Assembly: GCF_023072595.1 (NCBI RefSeq)
Contig: NZ_JALLGK010000001.1
Location: 1,364,001-1,428,000, forward strand
Origin: Streptomyces sp. XM4193
Lineage (GTDB): Bacteria; Actinomycetota; Actinomycetes; Streptomycetales; Streptomycetaceae
DNA length: 64,000 nucleotides
Direction: 5' to 3'
Each line of letters opens with the position of its first letter. Positions within the stretch are counted from its first letter, which is position 1. The notes beneath the pieces are model-generated. The model saw nothing but the letters and a program-made list of their open reading frames with translations. It made no database searches and had not been told where the DNA came from. This document shows, piece after piece, positions 9,164 to 18,790 of the stretch. A program made the position numbers and the translations under genes.

Positions 9164-10336
9164 GTGGACCTGTTCGAGTACCAGGCGAGGGATCTCTTCG
9201 CCAAGCATGACGTACCGGTGCTGGCCGGTGAAGTCATCGACACGCCCGAGGCGGCGCGCGAGGTGACTGAGCGGCTTGGCGGTCGCGCGGTCGTCAAGGC
9301 GCAGGTGAAGGTCGGTGGTCGTGGCAAGGCCGGCGGTGTGAAGCTGGCCGCCGACCCGGCCGACGCCGTGGAGAAGGCCGGCGCGATTCTGGGCATGGAC
9401 ATCAAGGGCCACACGGTCCACAAGGTGATGCTCGCCCAGACCGCGGACATCGCGGAGGAGTACTACGTCTCCTTCCTGCTGGACCGCACCAATCGCACCT
9501 TCCTGGCGATGGCGTCCGTCGAGGGCGGTGTCGACATCGAAGAGGTGGCCGCCACCAAGCCCGAGGCGCTCGCCAAGATCGCCGTGGACGCGATCGACGG
9601 CGTCACCGAGGAGAAGGCCCGCGAGATCGTCGAGGCCGCTGCCTTCCCGGCGGAGGTCAAGGACCAGATCGTCGACGCCCTGCAGAAGCTGTGGGACGTC
9701 TTCATCAAGGAGGACGCCCTCCTGGTCGAGGTGAACCCGCTGGTCAAGACCGGCGAGGGCCGGATCATCGCGCTGGACGGCAAGGTGTCGCTGGACGCCA
9801 ACGCGGAGTTCCGCCAGGCCGACCACGCTGCGCTCGAGGACAAGGCCGCGGCCAACCCGCTCGAGGCCGCCGCCAAGGCCAAGGGCCTGAACTACGTCAA
9901 GCTCGAGGGCGAGGTCGGCATCATCGGAAACGGTGCCGGTCTGGTCATGTCGACGCTGGACGTCGTCGCGTACGCCGGTGAGAAGCACGCGGGCGTCAAG
10001 CCAGCGAACTTCCTCGACATCGGTGGCGGTGCCTCTGCCGAGGTCATGGCCAACGGCCTGGAGATCATCCTGGGCGACCCCGAGGTCAAGTCCGTCTTCG
10101 TGAACGTCTTCGGCGGCATCACCGCGTGCGACGCGGTCGCCAACGGCATCGTGCAGGCCCTGGAGCTGCTCAAGTCCAAGGGCGAGGACGTCAGCAAGCC
10201 GCTGGTCGTCCGTCTGGACGGCAACAACGCCGAGCTCGGTCGCAAGATCCTGACCGACGCCAACCACCCGCTGGTTGAGCAGGTCGACACCATGGACGGC
10301 GCCGCTGACCGCGCCGCCGAGCTTGCTGCCAAGTAA
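9164..10336 (+). CDS. sucC: succinyl-CoA synthetase (ADP-forming) beta subunit
   Basis: A 390-residue beta subunit with the ATP-grasp domain in the N-terminal half ([19 protein letters not shown] start, [12 protein letters not shown] lysine/glycine loop) and a C-terminal CoA-ligase domain with NVFGGI. It forms the nucleotide-binding half of the TCA enzyme that interconverts succinyl-CoA and succinate with substrate-level phosphorylation. The GTG at 9164 after AAGGGACGG is chosen; an upstream in-frame ATG at 9026 would add 46 atypical Arg/Pro/Cys-rich residues. It ends 45 bp before sucD in one operon. Confidence 0.96.
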   Translation: MDLFEYQARDLFAKHDVPVLAGEVIDTPEAAREVTERLGGRAVVKAQVKVGGRGKAGGVKLAADPADAVEKAGAILGMDIKGHTVHKVMLAQTADIAEEYYVSFLLDRTNRTFLAMASVEGGVDIEEVAATKPEALAKIAVDAIDGVTEEKAREIVEAAAFPAEVKDQIVDALQKLWDVFIKEDALLVEVNPLVKTGEGRIIALDGKVSLDANAEFRQADHAALEDKAAANPLEAAAKAKGLNYVKLEGEVGIIGNGAGLVMSTLDVVAYAGEKHAGVKPANFLDIGGGASAEVMANGLEIILGDPEVKSVFVNVFGGITACDAVANGIVQALELLKSKGEDVSKPLVVRLDGNNAELGRKILTDANHPLVEQVDTMDGAADRAAELAAK

Positions 10337-10381
10337 TTCCAGACGAGGACCCAAGAGGACAGACGAGGAACCGACACAAAA

Positions 10382-11266
10382 ATGGCTATCTTCCTCACCA
10401 AGGAAAGCAAGGTCATCGTCCAGGGGATGACCGGCTCCGAGGGCCAGAAGCACACCAAGCGCATGCTTGCTTCCGGCACCAACATCGTCGGCGGTGTGAA
10501 CCCCCGCAAGGCCGGTCAGACCGTTGACTTCGACGGCACCGAGGTGCCGGTCTTCGGCGGCGTCAAGGAGGCCATCGAGGCCACCGGCGCCGACGTGACC
10601 GTGATCTTCGTTCCGGAGAAGTTCACCAAGAGCGCGGTCATCGAGGCGATCGACGCCGAGATCCCGCTCGCCGTCGTCATCACCGAGGGCATCGCGGTGC
10701 ACGACTCCGCCGCCTTCTGGGCGTACGCCGGCAAGAAGGGCAACAAGACCCGCATCGTCGGTCCGAACTGCCCGGGTCTGATCACCCCCGGTCAGTCCAA
10801 CGCCGGCATCATCCCGGCCGACATCACCAAGCCCGGCCGCATCGGTCTGGTCTCGAAGTCGGGCACGCTGACGTACCAGATGATGTACGAGCTGCGCGAC
10901 ATCGGCTTCTCCAGCTGTGTCGGCATCGGCGGTGACCCGATCATCGGCACCACCCACATCGACGCGCTGGAGGCCTTCGAGGCCGACCCGGAGACCGACC
11001 TGATCGTGATGATCGGCGAGATCGGCGGCGACGCCGAGGAGCGTGCGGCCGACTTCGTCAAGGCCAACGTCACCAAGCCGGTCGTCGGCTACGTCGCGGG
11101 CTTCACCGCGCCGGAGGGCAAGACCATGGGCCACGCCGGCGCCATCGTCTCCGGCTCCTCGGGCACCGCCCAGGCGAAGAAGGAGGCCCTGGAGGCCGCC
11201 GGAGTCAAGGTCGGCAAGACCCCGTCGGAGACCGCCCGCCTCGCGCGCGAGATCCTCGGCGGCTGA
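10382..11266 (+). CDS. sucD: succinyl-CoA synthetase alpha subunit
   Basis: A 294-residue alpha subunit with a CoA-binding Rossmann domain at the N-terminus ([15 protein letters not shown]) and the ligase domain behind it. The phosphorylated active-site His is His251 in [10 protein letters not shown]. It pairs with SucC in the TCA cycle. The gene follows sucC closely and ends before a long bidirectional terminator. Confidence 0.97.
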   Translation: MAIFLTKESKVIVQGMTGSEGQKHTKRMLASGTNIVGGVNPRKAGQTVDFDGTEVPVFGGVKEAIEATGADVTVIFVPEKFTKSAVIEAIDAEIPLAVVITEGIAVHDSAAFWAYAGKKGNKTRIVGPNCPGLITPGQSNAGIIPADITKPGRIGLVSKSGTLTYQMMYELRDIGFSSCVGIGGDPIIGTTHIDALEAFEADPETDLIVMIGEIGGDAEERAADFVKANVTKPVVGYVAGFTAPEGKTMGHAGAIVSGSSGTAQAKKEALEAAGVKVGKTPSETARLAREILGG

Positions 11267-11330
11267 ATCACGCGCTGATCGTGCGTCCGTCCGTTCCGGG
11301 CGGATGCCGGTGCACGCGGCAGTGACACCA

Positions 11331-11371
11331 CGACGACGGCCCGTCCCCATTTCGGGGACGGGCCGTCGTCG
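11331..11371. terminator. bidirectional terminator between sucD and the sigma-like gene
   Basis: A perfect 18-bp stem (CGACGACGGCCCGTCCCC with its complement) closes a 5-nt loop ATTTC. It lies between convergent genes, so it can serve sucCD on the plus strand and the 11443-12876 gene on the minus strand. Confidence 0.85.
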
Positions 11372-11442
11372 CGTTTCGGGTGCGCCGCGGCGTGCGTGCC
11401 CGGGCCTGTCGTCCGGACGCGGCGGTCGCGCAACCGCCCGGG

Positions 11443-12876
11443 TCAGCGGGCGAGTTGGGCGACCGCGGCGGGCAGCCCGGTGGGGAGCAGATCGCCGCTC
11501 TCACCGGTGGCGATGCTGAACGAGGTGGTCAGCACCAGCACCGCGGTCAGCCCGGCGGCGGCCAGAGTGCCGCGGCGGGTGACGTGCTCGCTGGCCGGCC
11601 GTACCGCCGGGGTCCGGTCCGGCCCCACCCGGTGCGCCGCCGCCGCCCGGCGCAGCAGTTCGCCCAGGGCGGCACCACGCAGCTCGGAACCGAGATCGCC
11701 GTCCGACCCGCCGCCCGGCCCGTCTTCGCCGTCTCCGCCGCTCGCCGTGCCGGCGTCCGCGATCTCCTGCACCAGTACGGCCATCGCCTCCCGCCCGTGC
11801 CGGAGCCTGCCGAGCGTGGCGCCGGTGCTGGCCTCCGTCTCCGCCGCGGTCTCGGCCAGGCTCAGCCCGATCCCGTCGTGCAGCAGTACGGTCCGCCGGT
11901 AGTTGCGCGGCAGGCCCCAGAACGCCTCGAGCACGGCGCGGTGTTCGGGAGCACCGTCGTACGGGTCCGGTGCACCGTGGCCCGGCCAGAAGCGCAGCCA
12001 CGGCGAGAGCGCGTACTCGTGGGTCGCGGCTCTCGTCCAACCTGCCGGGTCGGGGTCCCGGGCCACCTCGGGCCACCGTTCCCAGGCGGTGTGGAAGGCG
12101 CGTTCGACTGCCCAGCGGGCCACCTCGCGGTTGCCGGTGAGGAGGTACGCCTGCCGGGTGAGGGCGGGGGAGTGGGTGATGTGCAGAAGGTCGAACGCCC
12201 GCGCCGCCGGATCGGGTTCGGCTGCCGTGGCCTCGGACTTCACCGGCACCTTCCGGTCCTCGGGGCCCGTTTCGGCGGGCTCGGACGGCTCGGCGGGCCC
12301 GGACGGCGCGGGCCGCGATGCGGCGGGCGGCTCGGTGCCGGTGTTCGCCGCCGCGGGTACGAGGGCCGGTCCGGTCGTGTCGGCTGGGGCCGGGGAGTCG
12401 GCCGGGGCCGGGACGTTCGGTGCTCCGCCCGCGGGGTCCCGGTCGGACCCGGCCCTCGGAGGGACGTCCTCGCGGTCGGCGGCCTTTCCGTCGCTGCCGT
12501 TCGGGCCCCCGTCGTTCGAGCCCCCGTCGTTCGGAACGCGGCCTCTCGAAGCGCGGTCCGTCGGCGTGCTGTGGGTGTCGGCCTTCGGGTCGGGATCCGT
12601 GCGGCGTGCCCACCGCGGGGTGCCCGCTCCCACGAGGCGGTCGGGGTCGGGCGCGCTGGTACGCGGTCCCTCGAAGCCGATGCGTACGGAGGGCCCGGCG
12701 GCGTCCGCGGCGCGCTTGCCCGCGCTCGCGTCCGGCTCGGCCCGCCGTTTCGCGTTCTGTTTCGCCTGCTTCCGGGCCTGCTTCTTCGCCTTGCGTGCCT
12801 TGACCTGCCGGTCCGGGCCTGTGGACTGCCGCCTGTCCGCCGGTGCGGGCGGTTCCGTGCGGTCGTCGAGCGTCAT
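11443..12876 (-). CDS. sigma-70-like (ECF-type) protein with disordered N-terminus and C-terminal membrane segment
   Basis: A 477-residue protein. Residues 1-200 are Lys/Arg-rich, then Pro/Ala/Gly/Asp-rich and disordered. Residues about 230-370 resemble ECF sigma region 2 (ALTRQAYLLTGNREVARWAVERAF) and region 4 (LEAFWGLPRNYRRTVLLHDGIGLSLAETA). A hydrophobic segment near 435-458 (GLTAVLVLTTSFSIATG) could anchor the C-terminus in the membrane. It may be a degenerate or membrane-tethered sigma factor. The ATG at 12876 follows GAGGGG. It is divergent from the DUF6350 gene. Whether it still binds RNA polymerase core cannot be judged from sequence alone. Confidence 0.7.
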   Translation of the reverse strand: MTLDDRTEPPAPADRRQSTGPDRQVKARKAKKQARKQAKQNAKRRAEPDASAGKRAADAAGPSVRIGFEGPRTSAPDPDRLVGAGTPRWARRTDPDPKADTHSTPTDRASRGRVPNDGGSNDGGPNGSDGKAADREDVPPRAGSDRDPAGGAPNVPAPADSPAPADTTGPALVPAAANTGTEPPAASRPAPSGPAEPSEPAETGPEDRKVPVKSEATAAEPDPAARAFDLLHITHSPALTRQAYLLTGNREVARWAVERAFHTAWERWPEVARDPDPAGWTRAATHEYALSPWLRFWPGHGAPDPYDGAPEHRAVLEAFWGLPRNYRRTVLLHDGIGLSLAETAAETEASTGATLGRLRHGREAMAVLVQEIADAGTASGGDGEDGPGGGSDGDLGSELRGAALGELLRRAAAAHRVGPDRTPAVRPASEHVTRRGTLAAAGLTAVLVLTTSFSIATGESGDLLPTGLPAAVAQLAR

Positions 12877-13040
12877 GCCTGCCCCTCGCCGTCGCGTGCA
12901 TCGACGGCCGCCGGATGCGGTCGTCGTGGTGCCGGGCGCTTACCGCCCGTCCGAATAAAGTGCATATCGGAATATTCAACGACACAGCGAGTAATTGCCC
13001 GCTACCAGGGCGAAACGGGTGTTGTTGGCAGCATGTCGAT

Positions 13041-14993
13041 GTGAGCCAAACGATGCAACGCCACCTCAGAAATCTGGGCCGGCTGCGGCCCGTGACCTGG
13101 TGGGCGGAGGGCGTACTCGCCGCCGCCCTCGGAGTGGCGGCACTCGCCATGCTGGTGCTGATGCTGTGGATCAGCTCTCCCCACGCCCACGGCGGGCCCG
13201 ACGACGCACTCCGGGTGGCGGCCGGGCTCTGGCTGCTCGCCCACGGCGTCGAACTGGTGCGTCCGGAGACCCTCTCCGGTGGCGCCGCCCCGCTCGGTCT
13301 CACTCCGCTGCTGCTCACCGCCCTGCCCGCGGTGCTGCTCTACCGCTGTGTACGTGCCTTGGAGGGCCCGGGCCCGCGGATCGTCGCCTGGACGGGCGCC
13401 GGGTACCTGCTGGTCGCGGCCCTCGCGACCTGGTACACCCAGGGCGGTCCGTTCCGGGCCCAGCCGTGGAGCGCCGCGGTGTGCGTACCGCTGCTGACGT
13501 TGCTGTGCGTGGGTGCGGGGGTGTGGGCCGGGCGCGGATGGCCGGGCCCGCCGTCCGGACTGCTGCCCGGATGGCTGCCGTGGCAACGGCTGTTCACCGC
13601 GCTGCGGGCCGCGGTGCTGGCCTCCGCGGCGCTGGTCGTCGGCGGCGCGGTGCTGGCAGCGGTGCCGCTGGTACTGCAGTGGAGCGCCGCGACCGAGGCC
13701 GGTGCCCAGCTCGCGGGTTCCTGGTCGGGACGTACGGCGGTGGCGCTGCTGTGCCTGCTGCTCGCGCCCAACGCGGCGGTCTGGGGCACCGCATACGCCC
13801 TCGGCCCGGGCTTCACCGCCGGCGTCGGACACGGTGTGGCGCCGCTGGCCACCGCCGCCCCCGCGCAGCTGCCGAACTTCCCGCTGCTGGCGGCACTTCC
13901 CGGACAGAACGCGGGTGTGACCTGGGCGCTGCTCGGCGTCGGTGCGATTCCGCTGGTCGCCGGAGTGGTCGCCGGACTGTCCGTGGGGCGCGGCTCCTCG
14001 CCGGTGCGCGGCAGCCGCCACGGCGCCGACGGAGCGCTCGGTACGGCCGGAGCGGTGCTGCTGGTGGGAGTCGGCTGCGGACTCGGCGTCGCGGCGCTCG
14101 CCGCGCTGGCCGGCGGCCCGCTGGGCACGGGACTGCTCGCGGACTTCGGGCCGACCTGGTGGGCGGTGGGCGCCGCCGCCCTGGGCTGGGTCTGCCTCGG
14201 CGCGCTGCCGACGGCGTACGCGGTCCGCTGGTGGCGCATCCGCGAGCCGCATCCGCTGCTCGCCCTGGCCCTCGCCCGCCGCCGGGCCCTCGCCGCACTG
14301 GCCGGTCTCGTACCGCGACGTGTGCCGCGCACGGACGGCCTCGCCGTCAACGGGGCCTGGGAGAGCGGGAGTACGCACGGCGGCCCGGACGCGACGGACG
14401 CCACGGCCGCTGCGGGTACGGCGGGTGCTCGGCGCCCGGGGAGTGCGGGCCCGGACGGGGATGCGGGCCCGGACGGGAGCGCGGGCGCGGGCGGGGATGC
14501 GGGCGCGGACGGGGCCGACGCCGGTGACTCGACGATCCCGTGGTGGCGCCGCCTCGGCCGTACGCGCCGGAAGGCGTCCGGCGAGTGGCACGAGACCCGC
14601 AGCCGGCGCACCCGCTGGGCGGCGTTGAAGGACGGGTCCGGCGGTCTGATGCCCGATCTCGGGAGCGCCGCGGGGGCGGCTCAACCCGCCGACGGTGCAC
14701 GGGAATCGACGTCGCCCACAGCGCCGGTGGGATCGGAGCCGGCAGCCTCGGCGGCGCCGGCAGTCCCAGCGGGGTCGACGGGAACGGCGGCGTCGACGGA
14801 GCCGGTCGAGTCCGGGGCGGGGGCGGTACCAACGTCCGCCGGGTCGTCGGACGGAGCCGCGATGCCGGTCGAGCCGGTGCCGCCGGCCGTGCCGCTCGTA
14901 CCGCCGGCGCCCCTGCCGCCCGTACCGGAGCCGGTGCCGGTACGCCCTGTTCCGCCGCCGGAGCCGCCGCCGCTCACCCACCAGTCGCCCTGA
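13041..14993 (+). CDS. DUF6350 multi-pass membrane protein
   Basis: A 650-residue protein. About ten hydrophobic segments fill residues 20-430, beginning VLAAALGVAALAMLVLMLWI, and a 200-residue Ala/Gly/Pro/Glu-rich cytoplasmic tail follows. I recognise it as the DUF6350 protein often found just upstream of purN in actinomycetes (recalled synteny). GTG at 13041 is taken as the start; upstream residues in frame are unlike a membrane protein N-terminus. The tail contains Gly-Ala-Asp repeats encoded by near-repeated DNA around 14440-14520. Function unknown, possibly envelope or division related. Confidence 0.75.
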   Translation: MSQTMQRHLRNLGRLRPVTWWAEGVLAAALGVAALAMLVLMLWISSPHAHGGPDDALRVAAGLWLLAHGVELVRPETLSGGAAPLGLTPLLLTALPAVLLYRCVRALEGPGPRIVAWTGAGYLLVAALATWYTQGGPFRAQPWSAAVCVPLLTLLCVGAGVWAGRGWPGPPSGLLPGWLPWQRLFTALRAAVLASAALVVGGAVLAAVPLVLQWSAATEAGAQLAGSWSGRTAVALLCLLLAPNAAVWGTAYALGPGFTAGVGHGVAPLATAAPAQLPNFPLLAALPGQNAGVTWALLGVGAIPLVAGVVAGLSVGRGSSPVRGSRHGADGALGTAGAVLLVGVGCGLGVAALAALAGGPLGTGLLADFGPTWWAVGAAALGWVCLGALPTAYAVRWWRIREPHPLLALALARRRALAALAGLVPRRVPRTDGLAVNGAWESGSTHGGPDATDATAAAGTAGARRPGSAGPDGDAGPDGSAGAGGDAGADGADAGDSTIPWWRRLGRTRRKASGEWHETRSRRTRWAALKDGSGGLMPDLGSAAGAAQPADGARESTSPTAPVGSEPAASAAPAVPAGSTGTAASTEPVESGAGAVPTSAGSSDGAAMPVEPVPPAVPLVPPAPLPPVPEPVPVRPVPPPEPPPLTHQSP

Positions 14994-15338
14994 ACGACCG
15001 CCCGCAGCCGCTCGGTTCAGCCGGGGACAGCCGTGCGCGGCCGTCGCGCGGGACGGCTGTCCGTGGTCGCGTCCGGGGGCCGTCCACCGCACTCCGGAGG
15101 ATCGCCGAACCTCGCGCGGCAGGCTGAACCGCGCCGAGAACCAGGGCCGTCCCACCCTGCGCCGGGGCGGGCGGGACGCTCACCGTTGCGCGGAACGGAC
15201 CCGCGCCACCCGCACCGAGCCGCGAACCCCACCCCGCGGAAACGAACCGCCGACCGGCCGCGCGTACGGACCCGCGCGTACGGACCCGCGCATACGAACC
15301 GACGGCCGCGGCCCCGCGGCGAACGTGGAGTCGGTGGC
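14994..15338. other. convergent intergenic region with terminator and short tandem repeat
   Basis: A stem-loop at 15025-15062 (10-bp outer stem GGACAGCCGT plus an inner GCGCG/CGCGC stem) probably terminates transcription from both sides. Further on, a 14-bp unit GCGCGTACGGACCC is present in two perfect copies (15260-15287) and one degenerate copy to 15301. No gene is seen. Confidence 0.5.
15025..15062. terminator. branched hairpin terminator
   Basis: A 10-bp outer stem (15025-15034 with 15053-15062) encloses a second 5-bp GC stem. It lies between the convergent DUF6350 gene and the minus-strand membrane protein gene. Confidence 0.6.
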
Positions 15339-16169
15339 TCAGTCGCCTTCGCCGAGGATGGGGCGCAGCTGCTTCGGCAGGTGCTCGTCGCAGGCCTGAC
15401 GGGTCGGTGTGGTCAGGGCGTTGTCGACGCAGACGTAGTAGTCCTTGTAGACCACCTGGACCGTGAAGGCGCTCATCACGAAGAGCAGCCCGATCGATCC
15501 GACGACGATGCCCACGATCGCGGCGGCGAGCTGCGGACGGTGCCGTGTGCCGCCACCGGGGGGCGGTTCGTGGGGAGTTGCCGGGGTCCGGTCCCCGAAG
15601 CCGAACCGGTTGTCGCCGCGGTCGTCGCCCGCTCCGTCCTCCGCGTTCCGGCGGGACTGGGCGCCCGGTGCGCCGCGCAGTGAACTGATGCCCCAGTACA
15701 GCGCGAGGGCGCCGAGGAGCAGGGCGACCGGCGGAATGTTGAAGAGGGCGAAGAAGACCGACCACATGCTGGAGATCAGTGCGTAGCGCGCGTGGCGCTG
15801 GGCCGGGTCCCTGGGGTCCCAGCGCAGTCGGCCGCCGTTGCGGTCGCCGCGCCCCCCGTCGTCGCCGCTGCCGCGGCTGCTGCCGAAGGCGCCGTTTCCG
15901 CGGCCGGGTTGACGGGAGCTCCACTGGCTTCCCCACTTGGCGCGGCCGGACTCCTCGCGCTGCCCGTCGCCGTCCCGATCGGAGGAGTCCCGGCCCGAGG
16001 AGTCCCGGCCGGAGCCGTCGTGGCCCGATTCGTCGCGCCCCTCGCCCCGGCCTCCGTGGCCCATCTGCTGCCTGGGCTGCCACGGCTGGTCGGGGCGGTC
16101 CGTGGGCGGCGGCGCCCAGGGGTTGTCCTCCTGCGCGGCCTGACCTTGAGCGGGACGTCGGTCCGTCAT
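15339..16169 (-). CDS. membrane protein with charged disordered N-terminus
   Basis: A 276-residue protein. Residues 1-115 are rich in Gly, Ser, Asp, Arg and Gln with repeats such as SGRDSSGRDSSDRD. Two hydrophobic segments follow, around 135-160 (MWSVFFALFNIPPVALLLGALALYWG region) and 212-235 (AAAIVGIVVGSIGLLFVMSAF region). A short C-terminal domain with two Cys (YVCVDN, ACDEH) may be extracytoplasmic. The ATG at 16169 has a GGGGAAG ribosome site; upstream in-frame residues look unrelated. Function unknown. It is divergent from purN. Confidence 0.7.
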   Translation of the reverse strand: MTDRRPAQGQAAQEDNPWAPPPTDRPDQPWQPRQQMGHGGRGEGRDESGHDGSGRDSSGRDSSDRDGDGQREESGRAKWGSQWSSRQPGRGNGAFGSSRGSGDDGGRGDRNGGRLRWDPRDPAQRHARYALISSMWSVFFALFNIPPVALLLGALALYWGISSLRGAPGAQSRRNAEDGAGDDRGDNRFGFGDRTPATPHEPPPGGGTRHRPQLAAAIVGIVVGSIGLLFVMSAFTVQVVYKDYYVCVDNALTTPTRQACDEHLPKQLRPILGEGD

Positions 16170-16433
16170 GTGGTGTGTGTCTTCCCCTTCGAGTGTCCCG
16201 CGACCGCCGAGCCCGCCGGAGCGGCAAAGGGCGCGCAACGGCAGCGATCGGGCCACGGAGCTGTACGCCAGACGCTACCCGTTGCGTCGGTGGACCCGTC
16301 CCATGGGGGCTACAGCTGTTCCCGGTATCGTTGCCGGTGGTCGGCGGCTTCGTAGGGTCAACCGTATGGACGCACCCGCTTCGTTCGTTCGATCGCACAG
16401 TTACTGTTCCAGCTGCCGGAAAGAGCCTTAGTC

Positions 16434-17075
16434 GTGGCTGCTTACGTGCCCTCAGCGGGCCCCGCCCGGCTCGTCGTCCTCGTCTCCGGCTCCGGGACGA
16501 ACCTCCAGGCGCTGCTCGACGCGATCGAGCAGGTCGGCGAGGAGGCGTACGGAGCGCGGATCGTCGCGGTGGGTGCCGACCGGGACGGCGTCGCCGGCCT
16601 GGAGCGGGCCCGCCGGGCCGGGCTGCCGACGTTCGTCTGCCGGGTGAAGGACCATGCGGACCGGGCCGGTTGGGACGCCGCGCTGGCGGAGGCGACCGCC
16701 GCGCACGCACCGGATCTGGTGGTCTCCGCCGGGTTCATGAAGATCGTGGGCAGCGCGTTCCTGGCCCGTTTCGGCGGGCGGCTGGTGAACACCCACCCGG
16801 CGCTGCTGCCCAGTTTTCCCGGGGCCCACGGGGTGCGCGACGCGCTCGCGTACGGCGTGAAGGCCACCGGCTGCACCGTCCACTTCGTCGACGACGGCGT
16901 CGACACCGGCCCGATCATCGCCCAGGGCGTGGTCGAGGTCCGGGATGAGGACGACGAGTCCGCGCTGCACGAGCGGATCAAGGAAGTCGAGCGTCGCCTG
17001 CTCGTCGATGTCGTGGGTCGCCTCGCCCGCGACGGCTATCGCATTGAGGGACGAAAGGTACGGGTTCCGGCATGA
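16434..17075 (+). CDS. purN: phosphoribosylglycinamide formyltransferase (GART)
   Basis: A 213-residue enzyme that transfers a formyl group from 10-formyl-THF to GAR in purine synthesis. The phosphate-binding [10 protein letters not shown] is near the N-terminus. The catalytic stretch [20 protein letters not shown] and the Asp region [12 protein letters not shown] are intact. GTG at 16434 begins [16 protein letters not shown]. The gene overlaps purH as ATGA, so the two purine enzymes are translationally coupled. Confidence 0.95.
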   Translation: MAAYVPSAGPARLVVLVSGSGTNLQALLDAIEQVGEEAYGARIVAVGADRDGVAGLERARRAGLPTFVCRVKDHADRAGWDAALAEATAAHAPDLVVSAGFMKIVGSAFLARFGGRLVNTHPALLPSFPGAHGVRDALAYGVKATGCTVHFVDDGVDTGPIIAQGVVEVRDEDDESALHERIKEVERRLLVDVVGRLARDGYRIEGRKVRVPA

Positions 17076-18652
17076 GTGCCGAAGCGACACAGCGGCCGAT
17101 CCGCCGCGCGCTGATCAGCGTCTACGACAAGACGGGTCTGGAGGAGCTGGCGCGCGGTCTGCACGCGTCCGGCGTCCGGCTCGTCTCCACCGGTTCGACG
17201 GCGGGCAGGATCGCCGACGCCGGTGTGCCGGTGACGAGGGTGGAGGAGCTGACCGGTTTCCCCGAGTGCCTGGACGGCCGGGTCAAGACGCTCCACCCGC
17301 GGGTGCACGCCGGGATCCTGGCCGACCTGCGCCTGGAGAGCCACCGCGCCCAGCTCGCCGAGCTGGAGGTGGAGCCGTTCGACCTGGTCGTGGTGAACCT
17401 CTACCCCTTCAGCGACACGGTCGCCTCCGGCGCCGGCCCCGACGAGTGCGTCGAGCAGATCGACATCGGCGGCCCGTCGATGGTCCGCGCGGCGGCCAAG
17501 AACCACCCCTCGGTCGCGGTGGTGGTCAACCCGCAGCGGTACGCGGACGTGCTGGCGGCGGCGGAGGGCGGCGGGTTCGCGCTCGGCGACCGCAAGCGGC
17601 TCGCGGCGGAGGCCTTCCAGCACACCGCGGCCTACGACGTGGCGGTGGCGGAGTGGTTCGCCGAGCCGTCGGTCGGCTACGCGGCCGACTCCGCGGGTGA
17701 GGAGTCCGGTTTCCCCGACTTCCACGGGCACACCTACACCCGCGCCGGAGTGCTCCGCTACGGCGAGAACCCCCATCAGGGCGCCGCGCTGTACACCGAC
17801 GGCACCGGTGGTCTGGCCGAGGCGGAGCAGCTGCACGGCAAGGAGATGTCCTTCAACAACTACACGGACACCGACGCCGCGCGCCGTGCCGCCCACGACC
17901 ACGACGAGCCGTGCGTGGCCATCATCAAGCACGCCAACCCCTGCGGTATCGCGGTGGGTTCGGACGTGGCGCAGGCGCACCGCAAGGCGCACGCCTGCGA
18001 CCCGCTCTCGGCCTTCGGCGGCGTGATCGCGGTCAACCGCCCGGTCACCACCGAGCTGGCCGAGCAGATCGCGGAGATCTTCACCGAGGTCGTCGTGGCT
18101 CCCGACTACGAGCCCGGCGCGGTCGAGATCCTGGCGCGCAAGAAGAACATCCGGGTGCTGCGCTGTCCCGAAGCCCCCGCCGACAGGCCGGAGTTCAAGC
18201 CGATCGACGGCGGCGCGCTGCTCCAGGTGCGGGACCGGCTCCAGGCGGCGGGCGACGACCCGGCGAGCTGGACGCTGGCCGCCGGCGAGGCGCTGCCGGC
18301 CGCGGAGCTGGCCGAGCTCGCCTTCGCCTGGCGCGCCTGCCGCGCGGTGAAGTCCAACGCGATCCTGCTCTCCAGGGATCTGGCGACGGTCGGTGTGGGC
18401 ATGGGCCAGGTCAACCGTGTCGACTCCGCACGGCTCGCCGTCCAGCGCGCCGGCGAGGAGCGTGCGGCCGGTGCCTACGCCGCGTCCGACGCCTTCTTCC
18501 CGTTCCCGGACGGGCTGGAGGTGCTGACCGCCGCGGGCGTCAGGGCCGTGGTGCAGCCCGGCGGTTCGGTCCGCGACGAGCAGGTGGTCGAGGCGGCGAA
18601 GGCGGCCGGAGTGACGATGTACCTGACCGGGACGCGCCACTTCTTCCACTGA
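17072..18652 (+). CDS. purH: bifunctional AICAR formyltransferase / IMP cyclohydrolase
   Basis: A 526-residue enzyme for the last two steps of IMP synthesis. The N-terminal MGS-like cyclohydrolase domain starts [20 protein letters not shown] and contains [12 protein letters not shown]. The C-terminal AICAR transformylase domain contains [12 protein letters not shown] and the [11 protein letters not shown] catalytic segment. The length is normal. Its ATG overlaps the purN stop, and a strong hairpin follows the stop. Confidence 0.97.
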   Translation: MSAEATQRPIRRALISVYDKTGLEELARGLHASGVRLVSTGSTAGRIADAGVPVTRVEELTGFPECLDGRVKTLHPRVHAGILADLRLESHRAQLAELEVEPFDLVVVNLYPFSDTVASGAGPDECVEQIDIGGPSMVRAAAKNHPSVAVVVNPQRYADVLAAAEGGGFALGDRKRLAAEAFQHTAAYDVAVAEWFAEPSVGYAADSAGEESGFPDFHGHTYTRAGVLRYGENPHQGAALYTDGTGGLAEAEQLHGKEMSFNNYTDTDAARRAAHDHDEPCVAIIKHANPCGIAVGSDVAQAHRKAHACDPLSAFGGVIAVNRPVTTELAEQIAEIFTEVVVAPDYEPGAVEILARKKNIRVLRCPEAPADRPEFKPIDGGALLQVRDRLQAAGDDPASWTLAAGEALPAAELAELAFAWRACRAVKSNAILLSRDLATVGVGMGQVNRVDSARLAVQRAGEERAAGAYAASDAFFPFPDGLEVLTAAGVRAVVQPGGSVRDEQVVEAAKAAGVTMYLTGTRHFFH

Positions 18653-18658
18653 GACAGA

Positions 18659-18690
18659 GCCGGGGCGCGCCTGGTCCGGCGCGCCCCGGC
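18659..18690. terminator. terminator after purH
   Basis: A 13-bp perfect GC stem (GCCGGGGCGCGCC with its complement) closes a 6-nt loop TGGTCC just after the purH stop, between convergent genes. Confidence 0.8.
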
Positions 18691-18790
18691 GGGCTGTTGC
18701 CCGGCCCGCGCTGCGGTGCGCAGAGCCGCGGCGCGGTGAAGCCCCGTGCGCGGGAACGCAGTTGGGCGGTCCCGTGCCCCGACTCGGCTG

